Shown piece after piece: positions 1 through 7,139 of a stretch of DNA of 11,525 nucleotides. The first letter of the stretch is position 1; each line of letters begins with the position of its first letter. Below the pieces are notes generated by a model, which searched no databases, was not told the origin of the DNA, and saw only the letters and a list, made by a program, of their open reading frames with translations. Both the position numbers and the translations under genes were made by a program. The DNA is from Spirosoma fluviale (GTDB taxonomy: Bacteria; Bacteroidota; Bacteroidia; Cytophagales; Spirosomataceae): the NCBI GenBank assembly GCA_945906915.1, contig CAMDSI010000050.1:1-11525 (forward strand). The letters are read 5' to 3'.

Positions 1-147
1 ATCTTGCGATAAATCGATCTCTTCCGCTGTCCAAAAGGACGCTTCAGCCTTCTTATAATATTGCCAAATATCATCGTGCTTAATGGGAAAAAGCACAAAA
101 CGGTTGGGATCCTCAACCAATAAGGGTTCTAAAACTTTCGTTGACAT
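1..147 (-). CDS. nrdB: Ribonucleoside-diphosphate reductase small (beta, R2) subunit, N-terminal fragment
   Basis: Only the first 49 codons are inside the window; the frame is open to the left edge. The protein starts MSTKVLEPLLVEDPNRFVLF and continues through PIKHDDIWQYYKKAEASFWT to AEEIDLSQD. The pattern 'ENPxRFVLFPIxxxxIWxxYKKAxASFWTxEEIDLSxD' is the hallmark N-terminus of class I R2 subunits, which house the di-iron/tyrosyl radical cofactor and, with the alpha subunit, reduce ribonucleotides to deoxyribonucleotides in the cytoplasm. The iron ligands lie beyond the window, so cofactor subclass cannot be judged. The ATG at 147 is the first in frame, and it has a promoter-like sequence at 166-196. 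The gene upstream on the same strand (227-796) is 79 bp away and need not be cotranscribed. Confidence 0.93.
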   Translation of the reverse strand, partial: MSTKVLEPLLVEDPNRFVLFPIKHDDIWQYYKKAEASFWTAEEIDLSQD

Positions 148-165
148 ATGAATTTTTATTGAATT

Positions 166-196
166 CGAAATTAAGAAATTCTAACTGATATACAAG
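166..196 (-). promoter_or_regulatory. Candidate Bacteroidota promoter for nrdB
   Basis: Read on the minus strand, CTTG (193-196) is followed by exactly 19 bases and then TAATTTCG (166-173). The known Bacteroidota consensus is TTTG, about 19 bases, TAnnTTTG, so each box has one mismatch and the spacing is ideal. Transcription would start near 160, leaving a leader of about a dozen bases before the ATG at 147. No Shine-Dalgarno sequence is visible. The assignment rests on consensus and spacing only. Confidence 0.45.
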
Positions 197-226
197 ACTA
201 ATAAAGGGCCAAAATTGTTTTAAATT

Positions 227-796
227 TTAAAAGAAAAATCCGCCGATTTGGACAACAAGTGCTGAGCCATAGGGTGAGCGTCCTGCTGTATAGTTTAGGT
301 CATACATCACGTTGAAATTAAAGCCTATTTTAGAACCAATCCCAACGCCTACCAAGACTGGATTGGAGTAATCCGGACCTATATTATTTGCTGGAGTATG
401 AAAGTTTTCTAGCTGACCAATTAAGTACCCCTGCCCAATTAACTGATTCAAGGCGGGAACTTGCTGACGTATAAAAACGCGCTCCCCTAAAAGATTATAG
501 GTACTAAACATATCTGAATAATATTGGTACGTCACAGCCACACCTAGAATCGTATTATTCGTGAGCGAATAGCCCACCATGGGAGAAACCCCGATACTGG
601 TCGGATTTCCAAAACTCAGACCACTGATTCCACCCCCAAAATTTAATCGTTGGCGAAAGGGTAGCGTTCGAACGTCTACTTCTACGTCCAAATCCTCTTC
701 AGCGCCCTCCTCTTTAATGACTACCGGTTCTTGTGCAAAAACCTCAGAAGCTCCTGCAAAAGTGAGGAGTGAAAAGAATAAAATCAGTTTTTTCAT
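227..796 (-). CDS. Small outer-membrane beta-barrel-like protein, function unknown
   Basis: The 189-aa product begins with a clear signal peptide (MKKLILFFSLLTFAGASEVFA, cleavage predicted after Ala21 in the context VFA|QEP). An acidic stretch follows (about residues 28-42), then strand-like alternating segments rich in Gly, Tyr and Phe. It ends in three Phe residues, as expected of a protein recognised by the BAM outer-membrane assembly machinery. The segments 'GVSPMVGYSLTNNTILGVAV' (about 69-88) and 'GERVFIRQQV' (104-113) resemble uncharacterised small barrel proteins I recall in many Bacteroidota, but I cannot assign a function. The frame can be extended upstream to a TTG at 817, but the ATG at 796 gives a canonical signal peptide and lies just downstream of a -7 element (815-822), so I use it. 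The gene diverges from uvrA. Confidence 0.82.
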   Translation of the reverse strand: MKKLILFFSLLTFAGASEVFAQEPVVIKEEGAEEDLDVEVDVRTLPFRQRLNFGGGISGLSFGNPTSIGVSPMVGYSLTNNTILGVAVTYQYYSDMFSTYNLLGERVFIRQQVPALNQLIGQGYLIGQLENFHTPANNIGPDYSNPVLVGVGIGSKIGFNFNVMYDLNYTAGRSPYGSALVVQIGGFFF

Positions 797-814
797 TTGG
801 CTTAAATTAATTAC

Positions 815-822
815 CAAAATTA
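815..822 (-). promoter_or_regulatory. -7 promoter element for the outer-membrane barrel gene
   Basis: On the minus strand this reads TAATTTTG, an exact match to the Bacteroidota -7 consensus TAnnTTTG. Transcription would begin near 808, about 12 bases before the ATG at 796. I see no TTTG at the expected -33 position, which would fall inside the start of uvrA. It sits next to the oppositely directed -7 element of uvrA. Confidence 0.4.
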
Positions 823-827
823 AAGGA

Positions 828-835
828 TATTTTTG
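828..835 (+). promoter_or_regulatory. -7 promoter element for uvrA (possible leaderless transcript)
   Basis: The sequence TATTTTTG matches TAnnTTTG exactly and ends only four bases before the uvrA ATG at 840. With the usual 4-7 base spacing, transcription would start at or beside the start codon, giving a leaderless mRNA. The nearest upstream TTTG (796-799) is 28 bases away, so the -33 element is missing or non-canonical. Confidence 0.38.
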
Positions 836-839
836 TAAA

Positions 840-3668
840 ATGAATACCCCTCAGTCTAAGCATAACATAGAAAATTGTGATCCGAAAACGCACATCATCA
901 TCAAAGGTGCGCGCGTACACAATCTGAAAAATGTAGATGTGGCGATTCCACGCAATAAACTCGTGGTTATTACGGGTCTATCCGGCTCTGGGAAATCATC
1001 TTTAGCCTTTGATACCTTGTTTGCAGAGGGACAAAGAATGTACGTAGAAAGTCTAAATAGCTACGCCCGGCAGTTTTTAGGTCGCATGGAAAAGCCGGCC
1101 GTCGATTATATCAAGGGAGTTTCTCCAGCCATCGCCATCGAACAAAAGGTTAACACCAAAAATCCGCGTTCGACCGTAGGCACCACAACAGAAATTTATG
1201 ATTATTTAAAATTATTATTTGCCCGCATCGGCCGCACCATTTCACCCGTTTCTGGTCAGGAGGTTCGCAAAGATTCGGTTTCTCACATAGTCGATTTTAT
1301 CGCCAAAGAAGAAGGTAAAAAAGTCCTTATTCTAGCACCACTCGTACACCACGAGGATCGCAGCCTAGAAAACGAGTGTCAATTACTCATTCAAAAAGGC
1401 TATTCCCGTTTAAAATTCCAGGAGGAAATAATTGCCTTAGAAGAACTCGTAGAGGATCCGACTCATCTTCAAAAACTAGCCAAAAAACCTTCCGAGATTG
1501 CCATTTTGATCGACCGTTTAGTGTCGAAAAAAGACGATGAGGAAACGCAATTTCGCGTGGGGGATTCTGTCCAAACGGCTTATTTTGAAGGAGAGGGCGT
1601 TTGCTGGATCGAAATCGAAGGAAAAAAGCGTTACGTGTTTTCGAACAAATTCGAACTAGATGGGATTGTCTTTGAAGAGCCTAGTTTAAATTTGTTCTCC
1701 TTCAATAATCCCTACGGAGCTTGCCGAAATTGTGAAGGTTATGGTAAAGTATTGGGCTTAGATCCAGATTTGGTTTTCCCAGACCACGAACTATCCATCT
1801 ACGAAGGAGCGATTGCCCCTTGGCGAAGTGAACGAATGAGCGAATGGTTAAGTCCCTTGCTGCGCAATGGCGTGCAATTTGATTTCCCTATTCACCGTCC
1901 CTACAAAGATTTGAATGCCGCAGAGAAAAAGGTGTTATGGACGGGAAATAAATACTTCGCAGGTCTACAGCAATTCTTTGACTTCCTCGAAAAAGAGACC
2001 TATAAAATCCAATACCGCGTTCTTTTATCAAGGTACCGAGGTAAAACGAATTGCCCAGAGTGCTTAGGATCCCGCTTGCGAATGGACGCCAGTTATGTGA
2101 AAATTGCGGACACCTCCTTGGTGGATTTAGTGCTTTGGCCCTTATCTAAAACCAAGGCTTTTTTCGAAAATTTGAAGCTCAATACGCATGATCAGCAGGT
2201 TTCGAAACGTATTTTGATCGAAATTAATAATCGGTTAGAATATATGGATCGCGTCGGTTTAGGGTATTTAACCCTGAATCGCTTAAGCTCCACACTGTCT
2301 GGTGGCGAATTTCAACGGATTAAATTAGCGACCTCGCTGGGCAGCGCCCTGGTAGGTTCCATGTATATTCTAGATGAACCCAGTATCGGTTTACACCCGC
2401 GGGATACGGAACGCTTGATTTCTGTGTTAGAAATGTTGAAAGATATGGGAAACACGGTGATCGTGGTGGAACATGAAGAAGAGGTGATGCGCGCAGCGGA
2501 TCAAATCATTGACATCGGACCCGAAGCTGGGCGGCATGGGGGAAACTTAATGTTTCAAGGAAATTTAACAGAGGCTTTGGCAGATAAAAACACCGACAGC
2601 CATACCCTGCGTTTTCTGACGGGTCAAGACCGTATCGAGGTTCCATATTTCAGACGTAAAGCGCTGGCTCAAATCGAAATTACAGGCGCACAAGAGAATA
2701 ACTTAAAGAATGTGGATGTCGCGATTCCACTAGGGATTATGACCGTGGTGACGGGTGTCAGCGGGTCCGGAAAATCGACCTTAATTCGCAAAATACTGTA
2801 CCCAGCGATGCTTCGACTGCTACAACAAGGCACGGAGGAAACGGGGAAATTCCGCGAAATTAAAGGAAGCACCAACCTAATCGCGAGTGTCGAAATGGTG
2901 GACCAACAACCGATCGGAAAATCATCTCGCTCGAATCCAGTTACCTATATTAAGGCTTATGATGCGATCCGAGCACTTTATTCGGAACTGCCTGTGGCAA
3001 AAGCCCGCGGCTATAAACCAGCTCACTTCTCCTTTAATGTGGAAGGTGGTCGTTGCGAAGTTTGTCAGGGTGAAGGAGAGATCACGATTGAAATGCAATT
3101 CATGGCGGATATCAAGTTGCCCTGTGAATCCTGTGGCGGCTCCCGATTCAAACAAGAAATATTAGATGTTAAATTACAAGATAAAAACATCTCTCAGATT
3201 TTGGATTTGACCGTCGAAGAAGCGGTCGAGTTTTTCCGAGAGAATCAACCCCGCATCGCCGATAAAATCGATCCGCTATTTCAAGTGGGCTTAGGCTACA
3301 TCAAATTAGGGCAATCATCGAGCTCTCTTTCCGGCGGAGAGGCGCAACGTGTGAAACTGGCTAGTTTCTTAGGCAAAGGAAATCCGAACAAAGGCAAGAC
3401 CTTGTTTATTTTTGACGAACCTACGACGGGCTTACACTTCCATGATATTAAAAAATTATTGAAAGCCATGAACGATCTTGTCGAACAAGGCGACTCGGTA
3501 GTGATCATCGAGCACAATATGGAAGTCGTTAAATGTGCTGATCAAATCATCGACTTAGGTCCTGAAGGAGGCGAAAACGGTGGTTATATTAGTTTCACCG
3601 GTACGCCGGAAGAAATGAAAGGGTTAAAAAACAATCCGACTGCCTTTTATTTAAGCCAAAAACTCTAA
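840..3668 (+). CDS. uvrA: Excinuclease ABC subunit A (UvrA), nucleotide excision repair ATPase
   Basis: UvrA dimers scan DNA for bulky lesions and load UvrB. The 942-aa product has the normal length for the housekeeping class and all its landmarks. Walker A of the first ABC module is GLSGSGKS (46-53). The UvrB-binding and insertion region follows (about 131-280). Zinc ligand pairs C295/C298 and C405/C408 precede the LSGGE signature (486-490) and Walker B YILDEPS (509-515). The second module has Walker A GVSGSGKS (639-646), zinc-finger ligands C739/C742 and C762/C765, LSGGE (830-834) and Walker B FIFDEPT (856-862). The intact UvrB-binding region argues against the short UvrA2 class. The frame runs upstream to an ATG at 579, but that 87-codon extension is antisense to the barrel gene and not UvrA-like; homology begins at 'THIIIKGARVHNLKNV' (17-32), so the ATG at 840 is right. 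nuoN follows closely. Confidence 0.97.
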   Translation: MNTPQSKHNIENCDPKTHIIIKGARVHNLKNVDVAIPRNKLVVITGLSGSGKSSLAFDTLFAEGQRMYVESLNSYARQFLGRMEKPAVDYIKGVSPAIAIEQKVNTKNPRSTVGTTTEIYDYLKLLFARIGRTISPVSGQEVRKDSVSHIVDFIAKEEGKKVLILAPLVHHEDRSLENECQLLIQKGYSRLKFQEEIIALEELVEDPTHLQKLAKKPSEIAILIDRLVSKKDDEETQFRVGDSVQTAYFEGEGVCWIEIEGKKRYVFSNKFELDGIVFEEPSLNLFSFNNPYGACRNCEGYGKVLGLDPDLVFPDHELSIYEGAIAPWRSERMSEWLSPLLRNGVQFDFPIHRPYKDLNAAEKKVLWTGNKYFAGLQQFFDFLEKETYKIQYRVLLSRYRGKTNCPECLGSRLRMDASYVKIADTSLVDLVLWPLSKTKAFFENLKLNTHDQQVSKRILIEINNRLEYMDRVGLGYLTLNRLSSTLSGGEFQRIKLATSLGSALVGSMYILDEPSIGLHPRDTERLISVLEMLKDMGNTVIVVEHEEEVMRAADQIIDIGPEAGRHGGNLMFQGNLTEALADKNTDSHTLRFLTGQDRIEVPYFRRKALAQIEITGAQENNLKNVDVAIPLGIMTVVTGVSGSGKSTLIRKILYPAMLRLLQQGTEETGKFREIKGSTNLIASVEMVDQQPIGKSSRSNPVTYIKAYDAIRALYSELPVAKARGYKPAHFSFNVEGGRCEVCQGEGEITIEMQFMADIKLPCESCGGSRFKQEILDVKLQDKNISQILDLTVEEAVEFFRENQPRIADKIDPLFQVGLGYIKLGQSSSSLSGGEAQRVKLASFLGKGNPNKGKTLFIFDEPTTGLHFHDIKKLLKAMNDLVEQGDSVVIIEHNMEVVKCADQIIDLGPEGGENGGYISFTGTPEEMKGLKNNPTAFYLSQKL

Positions 3669-3676
3669 TTTAGCAC

Positions 3677-5137
3677 ATGTCTTCATTCGCCAGCATTTCC
3701 ACACTCACCGAAAGAATCCAGTCCATAACGGCCGGACTCAACTATGTGATTCCGGAATTAATTGTGGCCGGATCAATTCTGCTAAGTCTTTTCATTGAAT
3801 TATTTTTACATTCGAAGACGGAAAAATTCAGCACCTCTTGGCGCTATTTTACCTGCCAAATCCCCCTTTTACTAGCCCTTTCCCTCAGTTTTCAACGTTC
3901 CGAATTAGGTTTAAGCGGGATATTTGCGGCGGGTTTATTCGAGGCGAATATAGGGTCGAATGCCATTAATACCCTGATTTTAGGCATTGGATTTTTGCTT
4001 ATATTAATGAATCAAATCCATAAAAAATCCTTCACCTTCGAAGAACTGATAGGTTTTTTATCGATTTTATTAGGCGCTTTATTAAGCAGCATGAGCACCC
4101 ATGCCTTAAACTTATTTTTATCCATCGAATTTATGTCGATGGGAACCTATGTACTCGTGAGTCTTCGAAAAGAGGCTGCGCGTGCTAGTTTGCCTTATGT
4201 TTTGTTTGGACTAGGATCGTCTGCCCTCTTCTTGTATGGGATTTCCTTGCTGTATGGTTTAACCGGATCTCTCGATTTCACTAGCGTTGATTTCTCGCGT
4301 GGAATTTCGGTGGCGGACCCCTATTTACGCGGTTTTGCCTTAGGGCTTTTTGCCGTGGGATTGTTGTTTAAAATGTCATGGGCACCTTTTCATCCTTGGA
4401 ATCCGGATGTGATGGAAAATTTACCTGCCTCTTGGATGACTTGGATTTCCACGGCTCCTAAAATTGCTATTGCCTTCGTGGGCATTCGCCTCCTTCCTAT
4501 ATTACCCGTTTCGTTTGCAAATGAATTAGCCGTTTTAGCCGTATTGACACTGTTGGTTGGACATTTAGGGGCATTAGGCCAAAACAAAACAAAACGTCTC
4601 CTCGCCTATTCTAGCATCGCACATGGCGGATTTTTAGCCATGGCTTGGTTTTTTCAACCCGCTCAAGCGCTGGATGCCATCTTATTTTATGGCTTCTTGT
4701 ATAGCATTGCCAGTTTATTGGTATTCTACCTGATTGACGAATCTGGTGCTGACGAAGTTTCAGCTTTCGCAGGCCTCGGATCTTCGAAACCTTTACCAGC
4801 CTTTTTTCTGCTAACTGGTCTCGTGGCTTTAGTAGGCTTACCACCAGCCGGCACCTTTCTAGCTAAACTGACTTATTTCAGTTTATTATGGTCAAACTAT
4901 GAATTAAATCAGACGGTGGGAATTTTGATTTTATTGATTGTGGCCATATTTACGACGGCCATTTCTCTGTTCTATTATTTAAAGATTCCTTTCCAATTGT
5001 ATTTCAAAAAATCGCTTGTGAAATCCAGCCTTTGGATAGAAATGCGGCCCTTAGAAATCGGTTCTTATGGATTTTTGGTGGCCATTTTACTACTATCTAT
5101 CTTATTTCCAACGGTGTTAACAAACCTTTGGAAATAA
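3677..5137 (+). CDS. nuoN: NADH-quinone oxidoreductase subunit N (complex I antiporter-like subunit)
   Basis: The 486-aa product is a very hydrophobic multi-span inner-membrane protein, consistent with the 14 helices of NuoN/ND2, one of the three antiporter-like proton-pumping subunits of complex I. The expected charged residues of the proton path are in place: Glu151 in 'LSIEFMSMGTYVL', Lys232 in 'LLFKMSWAPFHPWNPD', Lys262 in 'STAPKIAIAFVG' and Lys397 in 'FLAKLTYF'. These align with E133, K217, K247 and K395 of E. coli NuoN. The signature 'KRLLAYSSIAHGGFLAMAW' (306-324) is typical. It lacks the long C-terminal lateral helix of NuoL. The ATG at 3677 is eight bases beyond the last base of the uvrA stop, counting inclusively to the A, with no Shine-Dalgarno or terminator between, so cotranscription with uvrA is likely. 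No other nuo gene is present in the window. Confidence 0.93.
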   Translation: MSSFASISTLTERIQSITAGLNYVIPELIVAGSILLSLFIELFLHSKTEKFSTSWRYFTCQIPLLLALSLSFQRSELGLSGIFAAGLFEANIGSNAINTLILGIGFLLILMNQIHKKSFTFEELIGFLSILLGALLSSMSTHALNLFLSIEFMSMGTYVLVSLRKEAARASLPYVLFGLGSSALFLYGISLLYGLTGSLDFTSVDFSRGISVADPYLRGFALGLFAVGLLFKMSWAPFHPWNPDVMENLPASWMTWISTAPKIAIAFVGIRLLPILPVSFANELAVLAVLTLLVGHLGALGQNKTKRLLAYSSIAHGGFLAMAWFFQPAQALDAILFYGFLYSIASLLVFYLIDESGADEVSAFAGLGSSKPLPAFFLLTGLVALVGLPPAGTFLAKLTYFSLLWSNYELNQTVGILILLIVAIFTTAISLFYYLKIPFQLYFKKSLVKSSLWIEMRPLEIGSYGFLVAILLLSILFPTVLTNLWK

Positions 5138-5183
5138 GCGATAAAAAAATAAAAAAAATCAGTTAATTGGTCTTTATTTTGGC

Positions 5184-5191
5184 TAATTTTG
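5184..5191 (+). promoter_or_regulatory. -7 promoter element for the purF-like gene
   Basis: TAATTTTG matches the Bacteroidota -7 consensus TAnnTTTG exactly and lies in the 85-bp AT-rich gap between nuoN and the purF-like gene, with a leader of about 25 bases to the ATG at 5223. No TTTG stands at the expected -33 spacing; the closest is TTG at 5167-5169, which is too near. No hairpin terminator for the uvrA-nuoN transcript is visible in this gap, so read-through remains possible. Confidence 0.42.
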
Positions 5192-5222
5192 AACTTGATT
5201 TAATTAATAGCCCCACGTTTCC

Positions 5223-7139
5223 ATGTCTGATTCTATTAAGCACGAATGCGGAATTGCCCTTATCCGTTTACGAAAGCCTTTTCAGTACTACTTAGACACA
5301 TATAATACGCCATCCTACGGACTTAATAAACTTTATCTGATGATGGAGAAACAGGTCAACAGGGGGCAAGATGGAGCCGGGGTGGCAAACATTAAAATCA
5401 ACGTAAAACCAGGGCATCGTTACATTTCCAGATACCGTTCGGTAGAGCCACAAGCAGTGGCAGATATTTTTGGAAAAATCAATAAGAAATTCAGTAAAGC
5501 ACAGAAACTCGCAAAATCAGTTAAGCGCGAAACAGGTATCGATGCGGTACATGATGCTGACTGGTGGCAAGAGAATGTAGCTTTCACAGGGGAGGTATTA
5601 TTAGGCCACTTGCGCTACGGAACCCACGGTCAAAATGAGATCGAAAACTGCCATCCCATGTTGCGTCAAAACAACTGGAGAAGCCGTAACCTAGTAATGG
5701 CGGGTAATTTCAATATGACGAATGTGGATGATTTGTTCGACAAATTAGTTTCCTTAGGTCAGCACCCGAAAGAAAAAGTCGATACCGTTACCGTCATGGA
5801 AAAGATCGGTCACTTTTTAGATGAGGAGAATCAGCGCCAATTTGACAAGTACAAAGATAAATACGATAATCCCGAATTATCGGACATCATTGCTCAGAAA
5901 ATTGATTTAAAACGCGTTTTAGAGCGTTCTTGTAAGGATTTTGACGGTGGTTACGCGATGGTAGGAATGACAGGATTCGGAGCCTCCTTCGTAGCACGTG
6001 ACCCAGCAGGAATTCGCCCAGCCTTCTATTATGTAGATGATGAAGTGGCTGTAGTGGCCTCTGAAAAGCAGGCGATTAAAACATCGTTTAATTGCGCCTA
6101 CGACCAAATTAAAGAAATTACTCCGGGCCATGCCCTGATTATTGATATAGACGGAAACGTTTCTGAAGTTTCGTTCATTGACCGCTTAGAGCAAAAATCT
6201 TGTTCGTTTGAGCGGATCTATTTCTCTCGAGGATCTGATCCAGATATCTACCACGAACGTAAAAAATTAGGTGAATTATTAATTCCTCAAATTTTAGCGG
6301 AAGTACACCACGATCTAAAAAATACCGTATTCTCTTATATTCCGAACACGGCAGAAACTGCTTTCCTAGGGATGATCGATGGTTTAGAGGATCATTTGGC
6401 CAAAGAACGAAAGAAAGCCATCATGGATGGTATTCTTTTTGAAGAAGAACTAGAAGAATTATTAACCTTCCGTCCTCGAGTGGAGAAACTCGTCTCTAAA
6501 GACGTGAAAGTGCGTACGTTCATCGCTTCAGATGATCAACGCGATGATATGGTCGCACACGTGTATGATACGACTTACGAGGTGATAAACAAGGAGGTCG
6601 ACTCCGTCGTTATCATCGATGATTCGATCGTTCGTGGTACGACTTTAGAGAAAAGTATCCTGAAATTATTAGATAAATTATCCCCTAAGAAAATCGTCAT
6701 CGTTTCTTCAGCTCCCCAAATTCGCTACCCAGATTGCTACGGGATCGATATGTCGAAGATGATGGAATTCGTTGCTTTCCGCGCCGCATTAGCCTTATTA
6801 AATGAGCGTGGCTTAGAAAATATCTTAGACGAAGTTAATTTACGTTGTTTAGCAGCCTTAGAAAATGGCACTGCAATGGAAGAGAATTTCGTAAAAGCGA
6901 TTTATGCGCCTTTCTCAGACGAAGAAATTTCAAATAAAATTGCAGAGATTGTTCGTCCGAAAGATTTAAAGGCAGAACTTTCCATCGTTTACCAAACCGT
7001 AGCGAATTTAAATATCGCTTGTCCAGATCATTTAGGGGATTGGTATTTCACTGGAAATTTTCCTACACCAGGCGGAAATCAAGTGGTAAACAAGGCCTTT
7101 GTCAACTTCATGAAAGGGGTTACCGTAAGAGCTTACTAG
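5223..7139 (+). CDS. Long-form amidophosphoribosyltransferase (PurF-like class II glutamine amidotransferase/PRTase)
   Basis: PurF makes 5-phosphoribosylamine from PRPP and glutamine, the first step of purine synthesis. The 638-aa product has an N-terminal Ntn glutaminase domain: Cys9 in 'KHECGIALIR' would become the N-terminal nucleophile after removal of eight residues, followed by 'RGQDGAG' (47-53), 'HLRYGTHG' (129-136) and 'ARDPAGIRP' (258-266). The PRTase domain carries 'FERIYFSRGSDPDIY' (329-343), the PRPP loop 'VVIIDDSIVRGTT' (462-474) and 'IRYPDCYGIDMS' (500-511). It is over 100 residues longer than canonical PurF, with insertions near 55-120 and 383-424. In the usual HNGN oxyanion motif it has 'MAGN' (159-162), and the flexible-loop motif NRYxGRTF is replaced by 'KDVKVRTF' (426-433). 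This long form occurs in Bacteroidota, often beside a shorter canonical PurF, so I leave the symbol blank. Its TAG stop overlaps the stop of the convergent gene. Confidence 0.88.
   Translation: MSDSIKHECGIALIRLRKPFQYYLDTYNTPSYGLNKLYLMMEKQVNRGQDGAGVANIKINVKPGHRYISRYRSVEPQAVADIFGKINKKFSKAQKLAKSVKRETGIDAVHDADWWQENVAFTGEVLLGHLRYGTHGQNEIENCHPMLRQNNWRSRNLVMAGNFNMTNVDDLFDKLVSLGQHPKEKVDTVTVMEKIGHFLDEENQRQFDKYKDKYDNPELSDIIAQKIDLKRVLERSCKDFDGGYAMVGMTGFGASFVARDPAGIRPAFYYVDDEVAVVASEKQAIKTSFNCAYDQIKEITPGHALIIDIDGNVSEVSFIDRLEQKSCSFERIYFSRGSDPDIYHERKKLGELLIPQILAEVHHDLKNTVFSYIPNTAETAFLGMIDGLEDHLAKERKKAIMDGILFEEELEELLTFRPRVEKLVSKDVKVRTFIASDDQRDDMVAHVYDTTYEVINKEVDSVVIIDDSIVRGTTLEKSILKLLDKLSPKKIVIVSSAPQIRYPDCYGIDMSKMMEFVAFRAALALLNERGLENILDEVNLRCLAALENGTAMEENFVKAIYAPFSDEEISNKIAEIVRPKDLKAELSIVYQTVANLNIACPDHLGDWYFTGNFPTPGGNQVVNKAFVNFMKGVTVRAY

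Noticed and set aside
185..200. Possible NrdR box upstream of nrdB
   Set aside because: Only a short TGTATATCA-like half match is visible; NrdR sites are usually paired 16-bp palindromes, and no second box is present.
218..232. AT-only palindrome TTTTAAA-T-TTTAAAA at the stop of the barrel gene
   Set aside because: It has no GC pairs and would be a very weak hairpin; it fits the local AT richness and I do not call it a terminator.
579..839. An upstream in-frame extension of uvrA by 87 codons
   Set aside because: It lies mostly antisense to the barrel gene, has low-complexity Ser/Thr/Lys composition and no UvrA similarity, and would bypass the -7 element at 828-835. UvrA homology begins only after the ATG at 840.
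2669..3517. Several open frames of 60-90 codons, both strands, inside uvrA
   Set aside because: They are fully contained in a strongly conserved gene, have no start context or family resemblance, and are shadows of the uvrA reading frame.
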